A stretch of DNA of 64,000 bases from Hymenobacter arizonensis (GCF_900115775.1 NZ_FOXS01000002.1:1-64000), one strand, 5' to 3'. Shown: positions 1 to 8,544, counted from the first letter of the stretch. A program made the numbers and translations. Notes: generated from the letters alone by a model not told the origin.

Positions 1-96
1 GCCGGCGACATCGCCGCCGTGGGTGGCAGCGGCGGCTGGGCCGGCGACATCGCCGCCGTGGGTGGCAGCGGCGGCTGGGCCGGCGACATCGCCGCA
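1..96 (+). repeat. 39-bp tandem repeat, two full copies plus an 18-bp partial
   Basis: Units at 1-39 and 40-78 are identical. The partial unit at 79-96 differs only in its last base (gca for gcc). The array runs off the left edge, so its full copy number is unknown. Confidence 0.9.
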
Positions 97-99
97 TAA
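1..99 (+). CDS. C-terminal end of a repeat-containing protein (cut by window start)
   Basis: The first frame is open from the window edge to a TAA at 97-99. It encodes two complete copies of a 13-residue unit, AGDIAAVGGSGGW, and a third copy that stops after AGDIAA. The two full units are identical in DNA (39 bp each), so the array is recent or kept uniform by slippage or recombination. The unit is rich in Gly and Ala, with one Trp and one Asp. No family is recognisable from this tail. It could be a repeat tail of a surface protein, or a precursor with repeated core peptides. All three forward frames lack stops across the repeat itself; I prefer this one because it ends in a clean stop just before the transporter operon. 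Confidence 0.45.
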   Translation, partial: AGDIAAVGGSGGWAGDIAAVGGSGGWAGDIAA

Positions 100-173
100 G
101 CCTCATCGTCCTACACCTGGTTTCGTGTATATCTTGCCTAACTGTTTCGGCAGTAGCCGTTCAGATACACCGC

Positions 174-1931
174 ATGAAGCCAACTTTTTCAGGTAGTTTA
201 TTGCTCTTTGCTGCAATAGCCTTACTGCTTCAAGGCTGTTCAAGCCCGGAGGATAAGTCGAGCAGCATTCGGGTACGTTGGTCTCACGACCCTGAGACAC
301 TAAATGTGCTGCAGCCACCGAGCCAACCAGCTTTTGATGCAGCCAACCTTATTTATACTAGCCTGTTGCATAGCAACTTCTCAACCGAGAAGCTTGAGCC
401 AGCTCTGGCGGAAGACTATCCGACAACCCAGTACATCGGCGACTCGCTGACCCGGCTTTCTTACCACATACGGTCGGTGGCGACCTGGGATGATGGCCGG
501 CCGGTGCTGGCCACAGATGTGGACTTCACCCTGAAGCTGATGTTTTGTCCGGGCCTGCCGAACGAAACGGCTCAACTCGAATTTGACTTTATACGGGCCC
601 TAATTCCGGACCCCAACGACCCACGCCACTTTACGCTGGAGTGCCGGGGACAGTCGTTGGAATACCCACAGTCCTCGGGCGAATTTTTTATCGTGCCAGA
701 GGCTGCCGTCGACCCCAAAGGCCTCCTGCGGCGTTTTACGCTGGCCGAATTACAACGCCTGCCTCCCAACGCCCCGGCAGACTCGGCATTGGTAAGGGTG
801 GCCCGGCAATACCAGGCTTTTGCCCCGGGTGCGCTGCCGGGTTGTGGCCCCTACCAGCTGTCTGCCTGGGAGAAAGACCGGTACCTGACCTTCCGCCGCA
901 AAGAAAAATGGTGGGGAAGTAAGATTCAGCCGACGCCTTTCGTGCTGCAGGCCCGCCCCTCGCAGCTCGACTTCGTTATTATTCCGGATGCTTCCACGGC
1001 AAGTCTAGCCCTTCAGCGGGGCGACTTGGATGTATTTCCGCAAGTGCCCGCCCGTGAGTTTGCCCGCTTGCAAAATTCCTCCGCTGCTCGTGCCAAGCTG
1101 GCTTTTTATTCGGTGCCTTCGTACGATGTCGTAACGGCGGGGTTCAATACCCGCCGACCGGCCCTAGCCGACGCTCTAACGCGTAAGGCACTGGGACGCT
1201 GCTTCGACACGGCTGGTTTGATTAAAGCTACCCAACTCGGAGCTGGCCAGCAAACGGTCGGCATCATCAGCCCCCTCGACCGGGCCAACTACAACGACAG
1301 CCTTGCCCCTCTGCCATTCGACCTGACTGCCGCCGCCGCCATGTTGCGCCAGGCCGGTTGGCGCCGCGAGAGCACAGCCGATGACGCGGGTTTGGTTCGG
1401 ACTAAGGCGCAAGGGGAACTTCAGCGGCTTCGCTTGGTGGTGCGCTACCGTGCCGAAGAGTCGACTTTTGCCACTGCCGCGCTGCAGTTTCAGGCGGCGG
1501 CGGCGAGCATCGGCGTGGCCGTGTCGCTATTGCCAACGGAGGCAGGGTCCTTCGCGGCAACCTTGAAATCGGGCGACTTCGACATGTACGTGCGCACCCT
1601 GAAAGGCAACCCGTTCATGTTCAATTACGTGCCGCTGTATCACTCCCGGGCCCTGGGCCAGAGCAATGTCACCGGCTTCAGCACACCAGCAAGCGACCGC
1701 CTCATTGATGCAATTACGCGCGCCAGAACCCCCAAGCGCAAGTCTCAGCTACTGCGGCGTTTCCAGACAATGCTCCAGACTGAAGCCCCAATCATCCCGC
1801 TATTCTTCCTCCCGACCCGCGTGGCGGCCAACCGCAACTTAACTGGCTTGCACGTCAACAGCCTGAAACCAGGCTTTGCCATTACCACTGTGGAGCGCTC
1901 GGCCGTGCCCAGCCCAACTACTACCCCCTAA
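174..1931 (+). CDS. ABC transporter substrate-binding lipoprotein (family 5, peptide/nickel type)
   Basis: This 585-residue protein is a solute-binding protein of the oligopeptide/dipeptide/nickel family. The N-terminus has a hydrophobic stretch ending in LLQGC, a lipobox with the lipidated cysteine at residue 22, so it should be anchored to a membrane and face the periplasm. The body has the family's usual order: an early segment with 'WSHDPETLNVL', a central 'GCGPYQLSAW' close to the family signature GTGPY, and a C-terminal ligand-binding lobe. It lies 3 bp before the first permease gene and should be co-transcribed with it. The ligand cannot be read from sequence; a peptide is the default guess. 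Confidence 0.85.
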   Translation: MKPTFSGSLLLFAAIALLLQGCSSPEDKSSSIRVRWSHDPETLNVLQPPSQPAFDAANLIYTSLLHSNFSTEKLEPALAEDYPTTQYIGDSLTRLSYHIRSVATWDDGRPVLATDVDFTLKLMFCPGLPNETAQLEFDFIRALIPDPNDPRHFTLECRGQSLEYPQSSGEFFIVPEAAVDPKGLLRRFTLAELQRLPPNAPADSALVRVARQYQAFAPGALPGCGPYQLSAWEKDRYLTFRRKEKWWGSKIQPTPFVLQARPSQLDFVIIPDASTASLALQRGDLDVFPQVPAREFARLQNSSAARAKLAFYSVPSYDVVTAGFNTRRPALADALTRKALGRCFDTAGLIKATQLGAGQQTVGIISPLDRANYNDSLAPLPFDLTAAAAMLRQAGWRRESTADDAGLVRTKAQGELQRLRLVVRYRAEESTFATAALQFQAAAASIGVAVSLLPTEAGSFAATLKSGDFDMYVRTLKGNPFMFNYVPLYHSRALGQSNVTGFSTPASDRLIDAITRARTPKRKSQLLRRFQTMLQTEAPIIPLFFLPTRVAANRNLTGLHVNSLKPGFAITTVERSAVPSPTTTP

Positions 1932-1934
1932 CGA

Positions 1935-3005
1935 ATGGCGTGGTCGTTACTCTGGCGCTTCTCTCGGACGCTGCTCGCCGTGTGGGCCCTGGCCTCGGTG
2001 GTCTTTCTCCTAAGCCACCACGACACTGATACCGCCGCACAGTTTGCTTTGTCCGATTCGTCGGAGTTTGTTGGCTCAGGCAGCTCTTCTGATTCCGCAA
2101 AATACCAGGCAGCGCAATCGGCCGTCCTCCATCGTCTGGGTCTCGACCTGCCCTTGTTTTATGTAGGCCGTATAACGTTTTCCCCCTCCGGCGCTAGTCA
2201 GTGGCAATGGCATGGCTTCGCCAATCAATACCACCGCTGGCTTACCGGCGTGCTGAAAGGCGACCTGGGCACCTCCTTTCGCACGGGCCAAACCGTGAGT
2301 GCCCGCCTGCTTCAGGCGCTTGCTTACACATTGCCGCTCACCGGCACGGCGGCCATGTTGTCCGTTCTCGCGGCTCTTGGGTTGGCGCAGCGCCTAGCGG
2401 CGGGCCCTTGGTGGCAGCGCCCTGTACGCACCTTGTTGGTGAGCTTGCACGCGCTACCGCTTTTTGTAGTAGCGCTATTACTGCTACTGCTTTTTGCCAA
2501 CCCCGAGGTTTTTGCCTGGTTTCCAACGTATGGACTGGACCAGCCCACTACCCTAACGGCGAGCCCCTGGGCCCGCACCGCCACCTACGTGCTGCACATG
2601 GTGCTGCCCATTACGGCTTTAATCCTCACAGCACTGCCAGACCTCACCCTCCAGCTCACCGCTTCCCTAACGCACGAGTTGGGCTCCGACTACGCCGCTA
2701 CTGCCCGCGCCAAGGGCTTATCCGGCAGCGCCGTGATTCGGCACCACGCCCTGCGCAACGCTCTGCTGCCCACCCTCACCCAAATTGCCGAGCTACTGCC
2801 CGCATTGGTCGCGGGGGCATTGGTGGTGGAGGTGGTATTTGCGCTTCCCGGCATGGGCCGCTTGCTTGCGGAGGCTGCGGCAAGTCGCGACTACCCGGTG
2901 CTGGTGGGGGGCGTGCTGCTAACGGGGGCGGCCCGCCTGCTGGCCCTCTTGCTCGCCGACCTCCTTTACCTCTGGGCCGACCCCCGCATCCGTTGGCAGC
3001 CTTGA
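1935..3005 (+). CDS. ABC transporter permease, DppB/OppB type
   Basis: This 356-residue inner-membrane protein has the DppB layout: an N-terminal membrane segment, a long periplasmic loop (about residues 25-110), then five more hydrophobic segments. The cytoplasmic EAA-like coupling loop is visible as 'DYAATARAKGLSGSAVIRHH' near residue 260. In this family the loop contacts the ATPase. The ATG starts 3 bp after the stop of the binding-protein gene, and the last codons overlap the start of the next permease. It should form a heterodimeric channel with that protein. Confidence 0.9.
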   Translation: MAWSLLWRFSRTLLAVWALASVVFLLSHHDTDTAAQFALSDSSEFVGSGSSSDSAKYQAAQSAVLHRLGLDLPLFYVGRITFSPSGASQWQWHGFANQYHRWLTGVLKGDLGTSFRTGQTVSARLLQALAYTLPLTGTAAMLSVLAALGLAQRLAAGPWWQRPVRTLLVSLHALPLFVVALLLLLLFANPEVFAWFPTYGLDQPTTLTASPWARTATYVLHMVLPITALILTALPDLTLQLTASLTHELGSDYAATARAKGLSGSAVIRHHALRNALLPTLTQIAELLPALVAGALVVEVVFALPGMGRLLAEAAASRDYPVLVGGVLLTGAARLLALLLADLLYLWADPRIRWQP

Positions 3006-3958
3006 CCCGCACATTCGGCTCGTGGCCCCGGAAACTGGCCGTTGGGTGGCTGACGCTGGTGGTGCTTACAGCATTGCTTGCCAGCGTGCTGCCCCTGCCC
3101 TACTCGCCGGGCGTGCCCGATTTGCTGAACGCTTCCGAGCCGCCCTTCACTTCGGGTTCACACTGGTTGGGCACCGACCCCCAGGGGCGCGACGTCTTGA
3201 GCCTGCTCGTCTTTGGAGCCCGCACTGCCGTGCTACTCACCTTGCCCGCCGCGCTTTTTTCGGCAATAGTGGGAGGCGTGCTGGGTGGAGCTGCAGGGTT
3301 TTGTGGCAACCGTGCCCGGGTTGCGTTTCCCTACTGGCTGCTGGCTGTGGGGGTTATGTGGTGGGCTTTGCAGCTGCCCCTGCCCATGCTGGGAGTGGCG
3401 GTGGCAGCCCTTGGCGCTGGTTTGGCAGCTGCTGCTCAGCTACGCGAGAACACGTTGGCTGCCTGGCCGGTCCCCATTAACGCCCTGGTGATGGGAGCCG
3501 CTACCACGCTCGATACTATTCCCCGGCTGGTGCTGGTGGTGGCCATTGCGGCGGGCACCGGGTTGTCAACCACCGGCTTACTGGCGCTTTTCACGCTTAC
3601 GACCTGGCCGCATGCGGCCCGCTTAGTACGTGCTCAAATGCTGCGCGTGCGAACCCTGCCCTTTATAGAAGCAGCCCGGGCAGCCGGCGTAACAGAATAT
3701 AGAATTTGGCTGCAACACGCTATGCCACATGCCCTCCAGCCCCTGCGAACGGCCTTTCCGCTGAGCGTAGCGGGCCTGTTAGGATTGGAGAGCACGTTGT
3801 CGTTTTTGGGCATTGGCTTGCCCCCAAACGTAGCCAGCTGGGGCCGGCTGATGGCCACAGTTCGCGTCGCTCCAGATGCTTGGTGGAGCTTTATTTTTCC
3901 GTCTATCATGTTGATATTAAGCATTATAAGCTTGTCATCATTAAGCAAAAAGCAGTAG
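3002..3958 (+). CDS. ABC transporter permease, DppC/OppC type (TTG start)
   Basis: This is the second permease, about 318 residues. The open frame runs back to 2201, but that part is only the shadow of the upstream permease. The recognisable protein begins at a TTG at 3002 that overlaps the upstream stop in a TTGA arrangement, which suggests translational coupling. The protein has the DppC features: one N-terminal membrane segment, the motif 'HWLGTDPQGRDVLS' near residue 55, and the EAA loop 'FIEAARAAGVTEYRIWLQHA' at about 220-240. It ends in a short basic tail. No ATPase gene follows, so the energising subunits must come from elsewhere. Confidence 0.85.
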   Translation: MTRTFGSWPRKLAVGWLTLVVLTALLASVLPLPYSPGVPDLLNASEPPFTSGSHWLGTDPQGRDVLSLLVFGARTAVLLTLPAALFSAIVGGVLGGAAGFCGNRARVAFPYWLLAVGVMWWALQLPLPMLGVAVAALGAGLAAAAQLRENTLAAWPVPINALVMGAATTLDTIPRLVLVVAIAAGTGLSTTGLLALFTLTTWPHAARLVRAQMLRVRTLPFIEAARAAGVTEYRIWLQHAMPHALQPLRTAFPLSVAGLLGLESTLSFLGIGLPPNVASWGRLMATVRVAPDAWWSFIFPSIMLILSIISLSSLSKKQ

Positions 3959-4342
3959 ATATATTGCGTGTTCAATCGCTGCTGCTGTAGGATAACGGCA
4001 AGCAAAAAATGACTGGAATTGACTACTTCATTTCAGCAACACCAATGTCGCAAATTGCTATTTTTTGCGAGTGTTTCGGACCTAAACCGACTCAACCTAC
4101 ACTTGCGTCAATTATTTGTCTATCAGTATTATAAATCAATTATAAAATAAAAGTCCTTCTTAACCATTGGTTAATTTTGGATATTCCATTGTGATTTTCT
4201 ATCCCCGAAATCGGATTTTGAATGTCTCACTGAGAAGCAGAGTGTCCTTTTTTTAGGCAATATGCAGCCCTAACATTGTATTGACTTAGGGCGATTCCAC
4301 TCGTTCGTGTCGACCTACACCGCCCTCCTCTACCAAGAATCT
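3959..4342. other. AT-rich intergenic stretch
   Basis: About 380 bp follow the transporter operon with clearly lower GC than the rest of the window, including a run rich in A and T around 4125-4150. I see no credible gene, RNA or terminator hairpin here. Confidence 0.6.
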
Positions 4343-4546
4343 ATGTATCTACTTATTTACCCCTCTTTAGCTGCTCCCCGCCGCTCAAAAGCACCAAGTC
4401 GTCCGGCACGGCCAGCAGCCATCGCCACCGACTTTGTTACCCCTGATGGCATGGTTGTTCCGCGGGCCCTGGGCGAAGCTGCTTTGCTAGGCCGCACTGC
4501 CGTGCTGGTAGGAGGCCTTTTGGTAGGCATCTGGCCTCCTGCTTAA
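4343..4546 (+). CDS. Possible small hypothetical protein
   Basis: A 67-codon frame starts at ATG 4343; a GTG at 4307 would extend it to 79 residues. The product has a Pro/Arg/Ala-rich middle and a hydrophobic end, 'LLGRTAVLVGGLLVG', that could be a membrane segment. Nothing identifies a family. The argument for a real gene is indirect: a strong intrinsic terminator facing the same way lies downstream at 4663-4695, with no other rightward gene to serve. It may instead be a non-coding transcript or chance. Confidence 0.25.
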   Translation: MYLLIYPSLAAPRRSKAPSRPARPAAIATDFVTPDGMVVPRALGEAALLGRTAVLVGGLLVGIWPPA

Positions 4547-4584
4547 GTCGCTTTCTGTTTGGCGTTTGGCCAATTTCAACCCCT

Positions 4585-4680
4585 AATCTACCCCCTCTGC
4601 TCTAATTCTACCGTCTACCCAACGCACCTGTCTATTGCTCACCGTCTACCCCGGTTGAGCTTAAACCCGCCGTCTACCCC
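4585..4680. repeat. Short direct repeats around CCGTCTACCC
   Basis: CCGTCTACCC (or a near match) recurs at 4611, 4642 and 4670, with a related AATCTACCCC at 4585. The spacing is about 26-31 bp. The last copy forms the loop of the terminator hairpin. The function is unknown. Confidence 0.5.
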
Positions 4681-4695
4681 GGTGGGTTTTTTTTT
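4663..4695 (+). terminator. Intrinsic terminator facing right
   Basis: A 10-bp stem, AAACCCGCCG pairing with CGGTGGGTTT (one G-T pair), is followed by nine T at 4687-4695. On the other strand it could also end the gene that stops at 4694, but there the T-tract is short. Confidence 0.7.
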
Positions 4696-5605
4696 AGCCC
4701 ACCGGGTCGATGCTTTGACTGCTTACAATGCCAATGCCTTCGGCAAAGGAATGCGGCTGGTAGCCCAGGTCGCGCCGGGCTTTATCGATGACAAACCCGG
4801 TGCGGGCCGGACGGCGGGCGGGCTGCGAAAAGGTGCTGGCGGTAACCCGTTCAATCAGGCCTTTGTCCAGACCAAAGTGGTCGGCTACGCGCAAGGCCAT
4901 GGCATAGGGCGTTAGCATCTCGTCGCTGCTAAGGTGGTAGATGCCTTGTGCGCTGTGGCGGGCCAGCAGCCAGCAGCCCTGGGCCAGGTCCTCGGCCAGG
5001 GTGGGCGTACGCCACTGGTCGTCCACTACTTTAATGGGCTTGCCGGCGCGCAAGGAATCGCGCACCCACACTACAATATTGGTGCGGCCGTATTCGTGAG
5101 CCACCCCATACACCAACACGGTGCGGGCAATGGCCCAGCGGCCGGCGCTGGCTTGCACCAGGCGCTCAGCGGCGACTTTGCTCTGGCCATAAAAATTAAT
5201 GGGGTCCGGCTCATCTTCTTCCACCAGGGGGCCGGCCTCCCCACTAAAAACAAAGTCGGTGCTTAGGTGAGTGAGGTGAATGTTCTGCTCGGCGCAGGCC
5301 GCGACAAGGTGTTCTACCGCAGTTACGTTGTGGAGCCAGCACGCCTGTTGGTTTAGCTCGCATTCGTCCACATTTGTCATGGCTGCAGTGTGGATAACGT
5401 GGCTCGGCCTCTCCTGCGCCAGCACCTGCCGCACCTGCGCCGCATCGGACACATCGAGGGCTACAAAAGGAAGGTCGGGGTAAAGGCCGGCCAGTTTGTT
5501 GGCCCCGCGGGAAGTCGCTACCACGGCTACTTCTGCTTGTAGGCGAAGCAGCGCCACTAGTTTCTGGCCCAGCAGGCCGTTGGAACCCGTTATTAAGATT
5601 TTCAT
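4694..5605 (-). CDS. SDR-type NAD(P)-dependent sugar reductase, RmlD-like
   Basis: The 303-residue protein belongs to the extended short-chain dehydrogenases, closest to dTDP-4-dehydrorhamnose reductase (RmlD). It begins with the Rossmann motif GSNGLLGQ after 'MKILIT', has 'STDFVFSG' in place of the usual catalytic-Ser segment, and carries the YxxxK pair as 'YGQSK' near residue 140. The family reduces a 4-keto sugar nucleotide. No other dTDP-rhamnose genes are nearby, so the substrate is open. I chose the ATG at 5605 over a TTG two codons upstream. It is flanked by hairpins on both sides and looks monocistronic. Confidence 0.75.
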   Translation of the reverse strand: MKILITGSNGLLGQKLVALLRLQAEVAVVATSRGANKLAGLYPDLPFVALDVSDAAQVRQVLAQERPSHVIHTAAMTNVDECELNQQACWLHNVTAVEHLVAACAEQNIHLTHLSTDFVFSGEAGPLVEEDEPDPINFYGQSKVAAERLVQASAGRWAIARTVLVYGVAHEYGRTNIVVWVRDSLRAGKPIKVVDDQWRTPTLAEDLAQGCWLLARHSAQGIYHLSSDEMLTPYAMALRVADHFGLDKGLIERVTASTFSQPARRPARTGFVIDKARRDLGYQPHSFAEGIGIVSSQSIDPVG

Positions 5606-5620
5606 AACCAACCCAAAAGC

Positions 5621-5677
5621 AAAGGAACGGACCCGGACAGCTGCCTACGCAGCAACTTGTCGGGCCCGCTCCTTTTG
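5621..5677 (-). terminator. Hairpin between the cyclophilin and reductase genes
   Basis: An imperfect inverted repeat of about 20 bp per arm (AAAGGA...ACA and TGT...TCCTTT) lies just after the stop of the leftward cyclophilin gene. It probably ends that transcript. Confidence 0.6.
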
Positions 5678-5684
5678 TTTCATA

Positions 5685-6335
5685 TTAATACGTGTAGCCG
5701 TAGAGCTTGGCAATTTTCTTGCGATTCAACTTCTGCGTCTTCATGGTCATTTTGATGTCGGCAATTGGGTGGTCGCGCTCGTTGCGGGGCAAGTTGGCAA
5801 TCTTGTCGATGACGTCGAGGCCCTGAATTGTTTGCCCAAACACCGTGTACTGCCCATCCAGAAAGTGAGTACCGGTGCGGTTTTGAACCAGGTAAAACTG
5901 CGAAATGCTGCTGGCACGCTGCGGGTTGGCAAAATCGCCTTGGCGGGCGGCGGCCAGGGCGCCGTAGTTGTGCTGGTGGCCGGCGGCAAACTCGGCCGGG
6001 ATGGTGCCTTCGTTGGCTTGGCCCAGGCCATCGTTGCTGGGGTCGGCATCTTTCGAGTTGCTGTCGCCGCCCTGAATCATGAAGTTGGGGATGACGCGAT
6101 GAAACGAGGTACCGTCGTAAAAGCCACTCTTGGCTTTCTGCAGAAAGTTGGCCTTGTGCAGAGGCGTGTCATCAAAAAGGATAAGCCGAATAACGCCCTG
6201 CGTCGTGGTGATGGTGACGACTTCGTCCCGGGTTTTTCTTTTCGCCGGTTTGGCAGGTTTTTCGGCAGCGAAAACGGGGCCAGCTACCCACAACAAGGCC
6301 AGCAGTAGCAACCCCAGGCGATGAATATTGGACAT
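5685..6335 (-). CDS. Exported cyclophilin-type peptidyl-prolyl isomerase
   Basis: This cyclophilin (216 residues) catalyses cis-trans isomerisation of prolyl bonds and probably acts in the periplasm. The family core is clear: 'FHRVIPNFMIQGGD' holds the catalytic Arg in its usual context, followed by 'SISQFYLVQN' and 'LDGQYTVFGQ'. The ATG at 6335 gives a hydrophobic signal peptide ending in VFAAE; the frame extends 16 codons further upstream, but this start gives the better signal peptide. A basic Lys/Arg stretch follows the cleavage region. A consensus -7 box lies 34 bp upstream. It appears to be transcribed alone, ending in a hairpin. Confidence 0.9.
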   Translation of the reverse strand: MSNIHRLGLLLLALLWVAGPVFAAEKPAKPAKRKTRDEVVTITTTQGVIRLILFDDTPLHKANFLQKAKSGFYDGTSFHRVIPNFMIQGGDSNSKDADPSNDGLGQANEGTIPAEFAAGHQHNYGALAAARQGDFANPQRASSISQFYLVQNRTGTHFLDGQYTVFGQTIQGLDVIDKIANLPRNERDHPIADIKMTMKTQKLNRKKIAKLYGYTY

Positions 6336-6368
6336 GATTAGAAGCAAATAGTAAGATGAAACTGCCTG

Positions 6369-6376
6369 CAAAATTA
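6369..6376 (-). promoter_or_regulatory. Bacteroidota -7 box for the cyclophilin gene
   Basis: TAATTTTG on the minus strand fits TAnnTTTG and lies 33-40 bp upstream of the ATG at 6335. Confidence 0.5.
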
Positions 6377-6426
6377 CAGCCACCCGAATTCAACGCTAGG
6401 CCAGTGACTCGCCATGAGCCCCTGCT

Positions 6427-7359
6427 TTACCCGCGGTGCTCCCGGATGCTTGCCAGAATTTCGCGCCCCCCGCGGGCCAGCACCGAGTCGGCCACGGCCA
6501 CGCCCAGTCCGCGCGCACCCGCCGCTTCGGCGTGCTGAATTTCCTCTACGTACTCCTCGCCGCTCAAGCTGATGAGCCCGCCATGCAGGCGTAGTAGGCC
6601 TTCGGCATCGAGCGTGGCCAGAGCAAACGAAGGAATGCTGCAGCCGCCTTCCATGGTATGCAGGAAAGCGCGCTCGGCCAGCAGGCAGGTGTGCGTGGCG
6701 GGATGGTCGAGGGCCGTCTTGAGCTGGACCTTCAGGTCTTCGTCTAGGTCGGCGGCGCACTCGATGGCGATGCTGCCCTGCCCCGTGGCGGGCACAAACT
6801 GATGGGCAGGCAGCACGTGGCGCACGAGGTGGTCATAGCCCATGCGGTGCACACCGGCATAAGCCAGCACCAGCGCATCAAACTGGCCTTCTTCCAGCTT
6901 GCGAAGCCGCGTTTGTAGGTTGCCGCGGGCCTCGGCCGTGGTCGCGTTTGGGTAGAATCGGCGCAACTGCGCCTTGCGGCGGGTGCTACTGGTGCCCAGC
7001 ACAATGCCCGGCTTATCGAGCGAAAACTGCTCATTGAAGCTCAGCACCACGTCGTTTACCTGCTCGCGTTCCAGGAAAGCCAGCAGTTCCAAGTCGCTTG
7101 GGATGCTACTTTGGACGTCCTTAGCTGAGTGCACAGCTAAGTGCGTTTCGCGCCGCCGCAGGCTTTCTTCCAGCTCTTCGGTAAAAACGCCTTTCGAGCC
7201 AATTTTGGCCAGGGAACGGTCCTGCACGGCGTCGCCGGTGGTCTGCATAGGCACGATTTCGGTAGCAAAGCCGGCGTTGTTTAGCAGGTGGGCCACGTGC
7301 TCGGTTTGCCAAAGGGCAAGGCGGCTGGCACGGGTAGCCAGGCGAATGGGAAAGCTCAT
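6427..7359 (-). CDS. hemC: Hydroxymethylbilane synthase (porphobilinogen deaminase)
   Basis: HemC joins four porphobilinogen molecules into hydroxymethylbilane in the haem pathway, in the cytoplasm. The 310-residue protein has the family's ends and core: 'IRLATRASRLALWQ' at the N-terminus, 'SAKDVQ' for the catalytic-Asp region, 'GTSSTRRKAQL' for substrate-binding arginines, and 'GGCSIPS' near residue 240 with the cysteine that carries the dipyrromethane cofactor. The length is normal. It lies 39 bp downstream of holB on the same strand and may be read from it. No other haem gene is in the window. Confidence 0.95.
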   Translation of the reverse strand: MSFPIRLATRASRLALWQTEHVAHLLNNAGFATEIVPMQTTGDAVQDRSLAKIGSKGVFTEELEESLRRRETHLAVHSAKDVQSSIPSDLELLAFLEREQVNDVVLSFNEQFSLDKPGIVLGTSSTRRKAQLRRFYPNATTAEARGNLQTRLRKLEEGQFDALVLAYAGVHRMGYDHLVRHVLPAHQFVPATGQGSIAIECAADLDEDLKVQLKTALDHPATHTCLLAERAFLHTMEGGCSIPSFALATLDAEGLLRLHGGLISLSGEEYVEEIQHAEAAGARGLGVAVADSVLARGGREILASIREHRG

Positions 7360-7398
7360 GTAATAGGTTCTATTATAACAGTTGAAGCTCTGGCCGTT

Positions 7399-8544
7399 TT
7401 AGGCCTGCGCCAAGCGCAGTTGGCTGCCCAGGCGCAGCGAGCTGTCGACAAACACCATGCGCGGGTTGGCGTTGCGCTCGATGTGGTAGTGGGCATCGGT
7501 CAGCTCTTTGGTGAGCAGGTCGGCGTTGCGCGGCGTCACAAACTTGGCAAAGCCAATAACGAATTGTTGTTCGCTGCCGGCTAAGTGCGGCACAAATTTC
7601 GGGTCGATGCCAAATAGCAACACCTTGCGAACCAGCCCCAACGAGTAAGCCAGCAGCTCCTTTTGGTTTTCACGGCCCAGCTTCTGAAATTCTTCACTTT
7701 TCTTCAAAATGTCCCCCGCCTTGCTACCATAGTTGAAGCACATACGCATCCAGTCCCGAAAGAATTCGAAGTAATCGTTATCAGCGTTGGAGTCGCGGCT
7801 TGCCAGGGCGGCCCCGAGGCTGCCGTCGGCCAGTTGAGCTACCTGCCGGGCTTTGGCCTCGGGCACGTGGTGCTGGGTGTGGAGGTAGTTGGTGATGTCG
7901 TCTTCCGAAAACGGGCGCACCACCACCGGCTGCACCCGGCTGATGATGGTGGGCAGCAGCTGTTCGGGCGCGTTCGCCACAAGCAGAAAAATGGTGGCGG
8001 GCGGCGGCTCCTCCAGCAGCTTGAGCACGGCGTTGGCAGCGGCGGGATGCATGAGTTCGGGCAGCCAGAGAATGACGATTTTGAAGCGCGCCTCAAAGGC
8101 CTTCAGCGACACCAGCTTGAGGATTTGCACGGCCTCTTCTTTGGAGATGTTGCCCTGCTTGTTTTCGGCCCCAATGTGCTGCATCCAGTCGTTGAGGCCC
8201 TGATAGGGGTTGTCGAGCACGAAGCTGCGCCACTCGGCCATGAACTTGCTGCTCACCGCGTCCTTGGTCACCGTTTTGGTGGTGGTCACGGGCACAATGA
8301 AGTTTAGGTCGGGATGGGCCAGCTTGGCGGTTTTGGTGCAGGCGGGGCAATGGCCACAGCTGTCCTCAGCCTCCGGCGTGCGCGCTTCGCAGTTTAGGTA
8401 CTGGGCGTAGGCCAGCGCCAAGGCCAGCGCCGCGCCACCCTCGCTGCCCCGGAATAGCTGGGCGTGCGCCACGTGCTGCCGCTGCACCGATTGGCGCAGC
8501 AGTTGCTTGACAGGGGCCTGGTTGGGGATTTCAGAAAAACGCAT
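7399..8544 (-). CDS. holB: DNA polymerase III delta' subunit (clamp loader)
   Basis: The 381-residue protein is the delta' subunit of the sliding-clamp loader. It begins 'MRFSEIPNQAPVKQLL', followed by the degenerate P-loop 'GSEGGAAL', which lacks the GK[ST] of active ATPases, as is known for delta'. A zinc-binding cluster (CGHCPACTK) comes near residue 75, then 'LKLLEEPP' and 'SRVQP', typical of clamp-loader subunits. The start was set at ATG 8544 because it overlaps the upstream stop as TAATG; the open frame runs 9 codons further. This overlap couples it to the hypothetical gene before it. Confidence 0.9.
   Translation of the reverse strand: MRFSEIPNQAPVKQLLRQSVQRQHVAHAQLFRGSEGGAALALALAYAQYLNCEARTPEAEDSCGHCPACTKTAKLAHPDLNFIVPVTTTKTVTKDAVSSKFMAEWRSFVLDNPYQGLNDWMQHIGAENKQGNISKEEAVQILKLVSLKAFEARFKIVILWLPELMHPAAANAVLKLLEEPPPATIFLLVANAPEQLLPTIISRVQPVVVRPFSEDDITNYLHTQHHVPEAKARQVAQLADGSLGAALASRDSNADNDYFEFFRDWMRMCFNYGSKAGDILKKSEEFQKLGRENQKELLAYSLGLVRKVLLFGIDPKFVPHLAGSEQQFVIGFAKFVTPRNADLLTKELTDAHYHIERNANPRMVFVDSSLRLGSQLRLAQA

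Noticed and set aside
2201-3001. N-terminal extension of the second ABC permease (open frame from 2201)
   Set aside because: It is the out-of-frame shadow of the first permease and has no permease-like features; the family begins at 3002.
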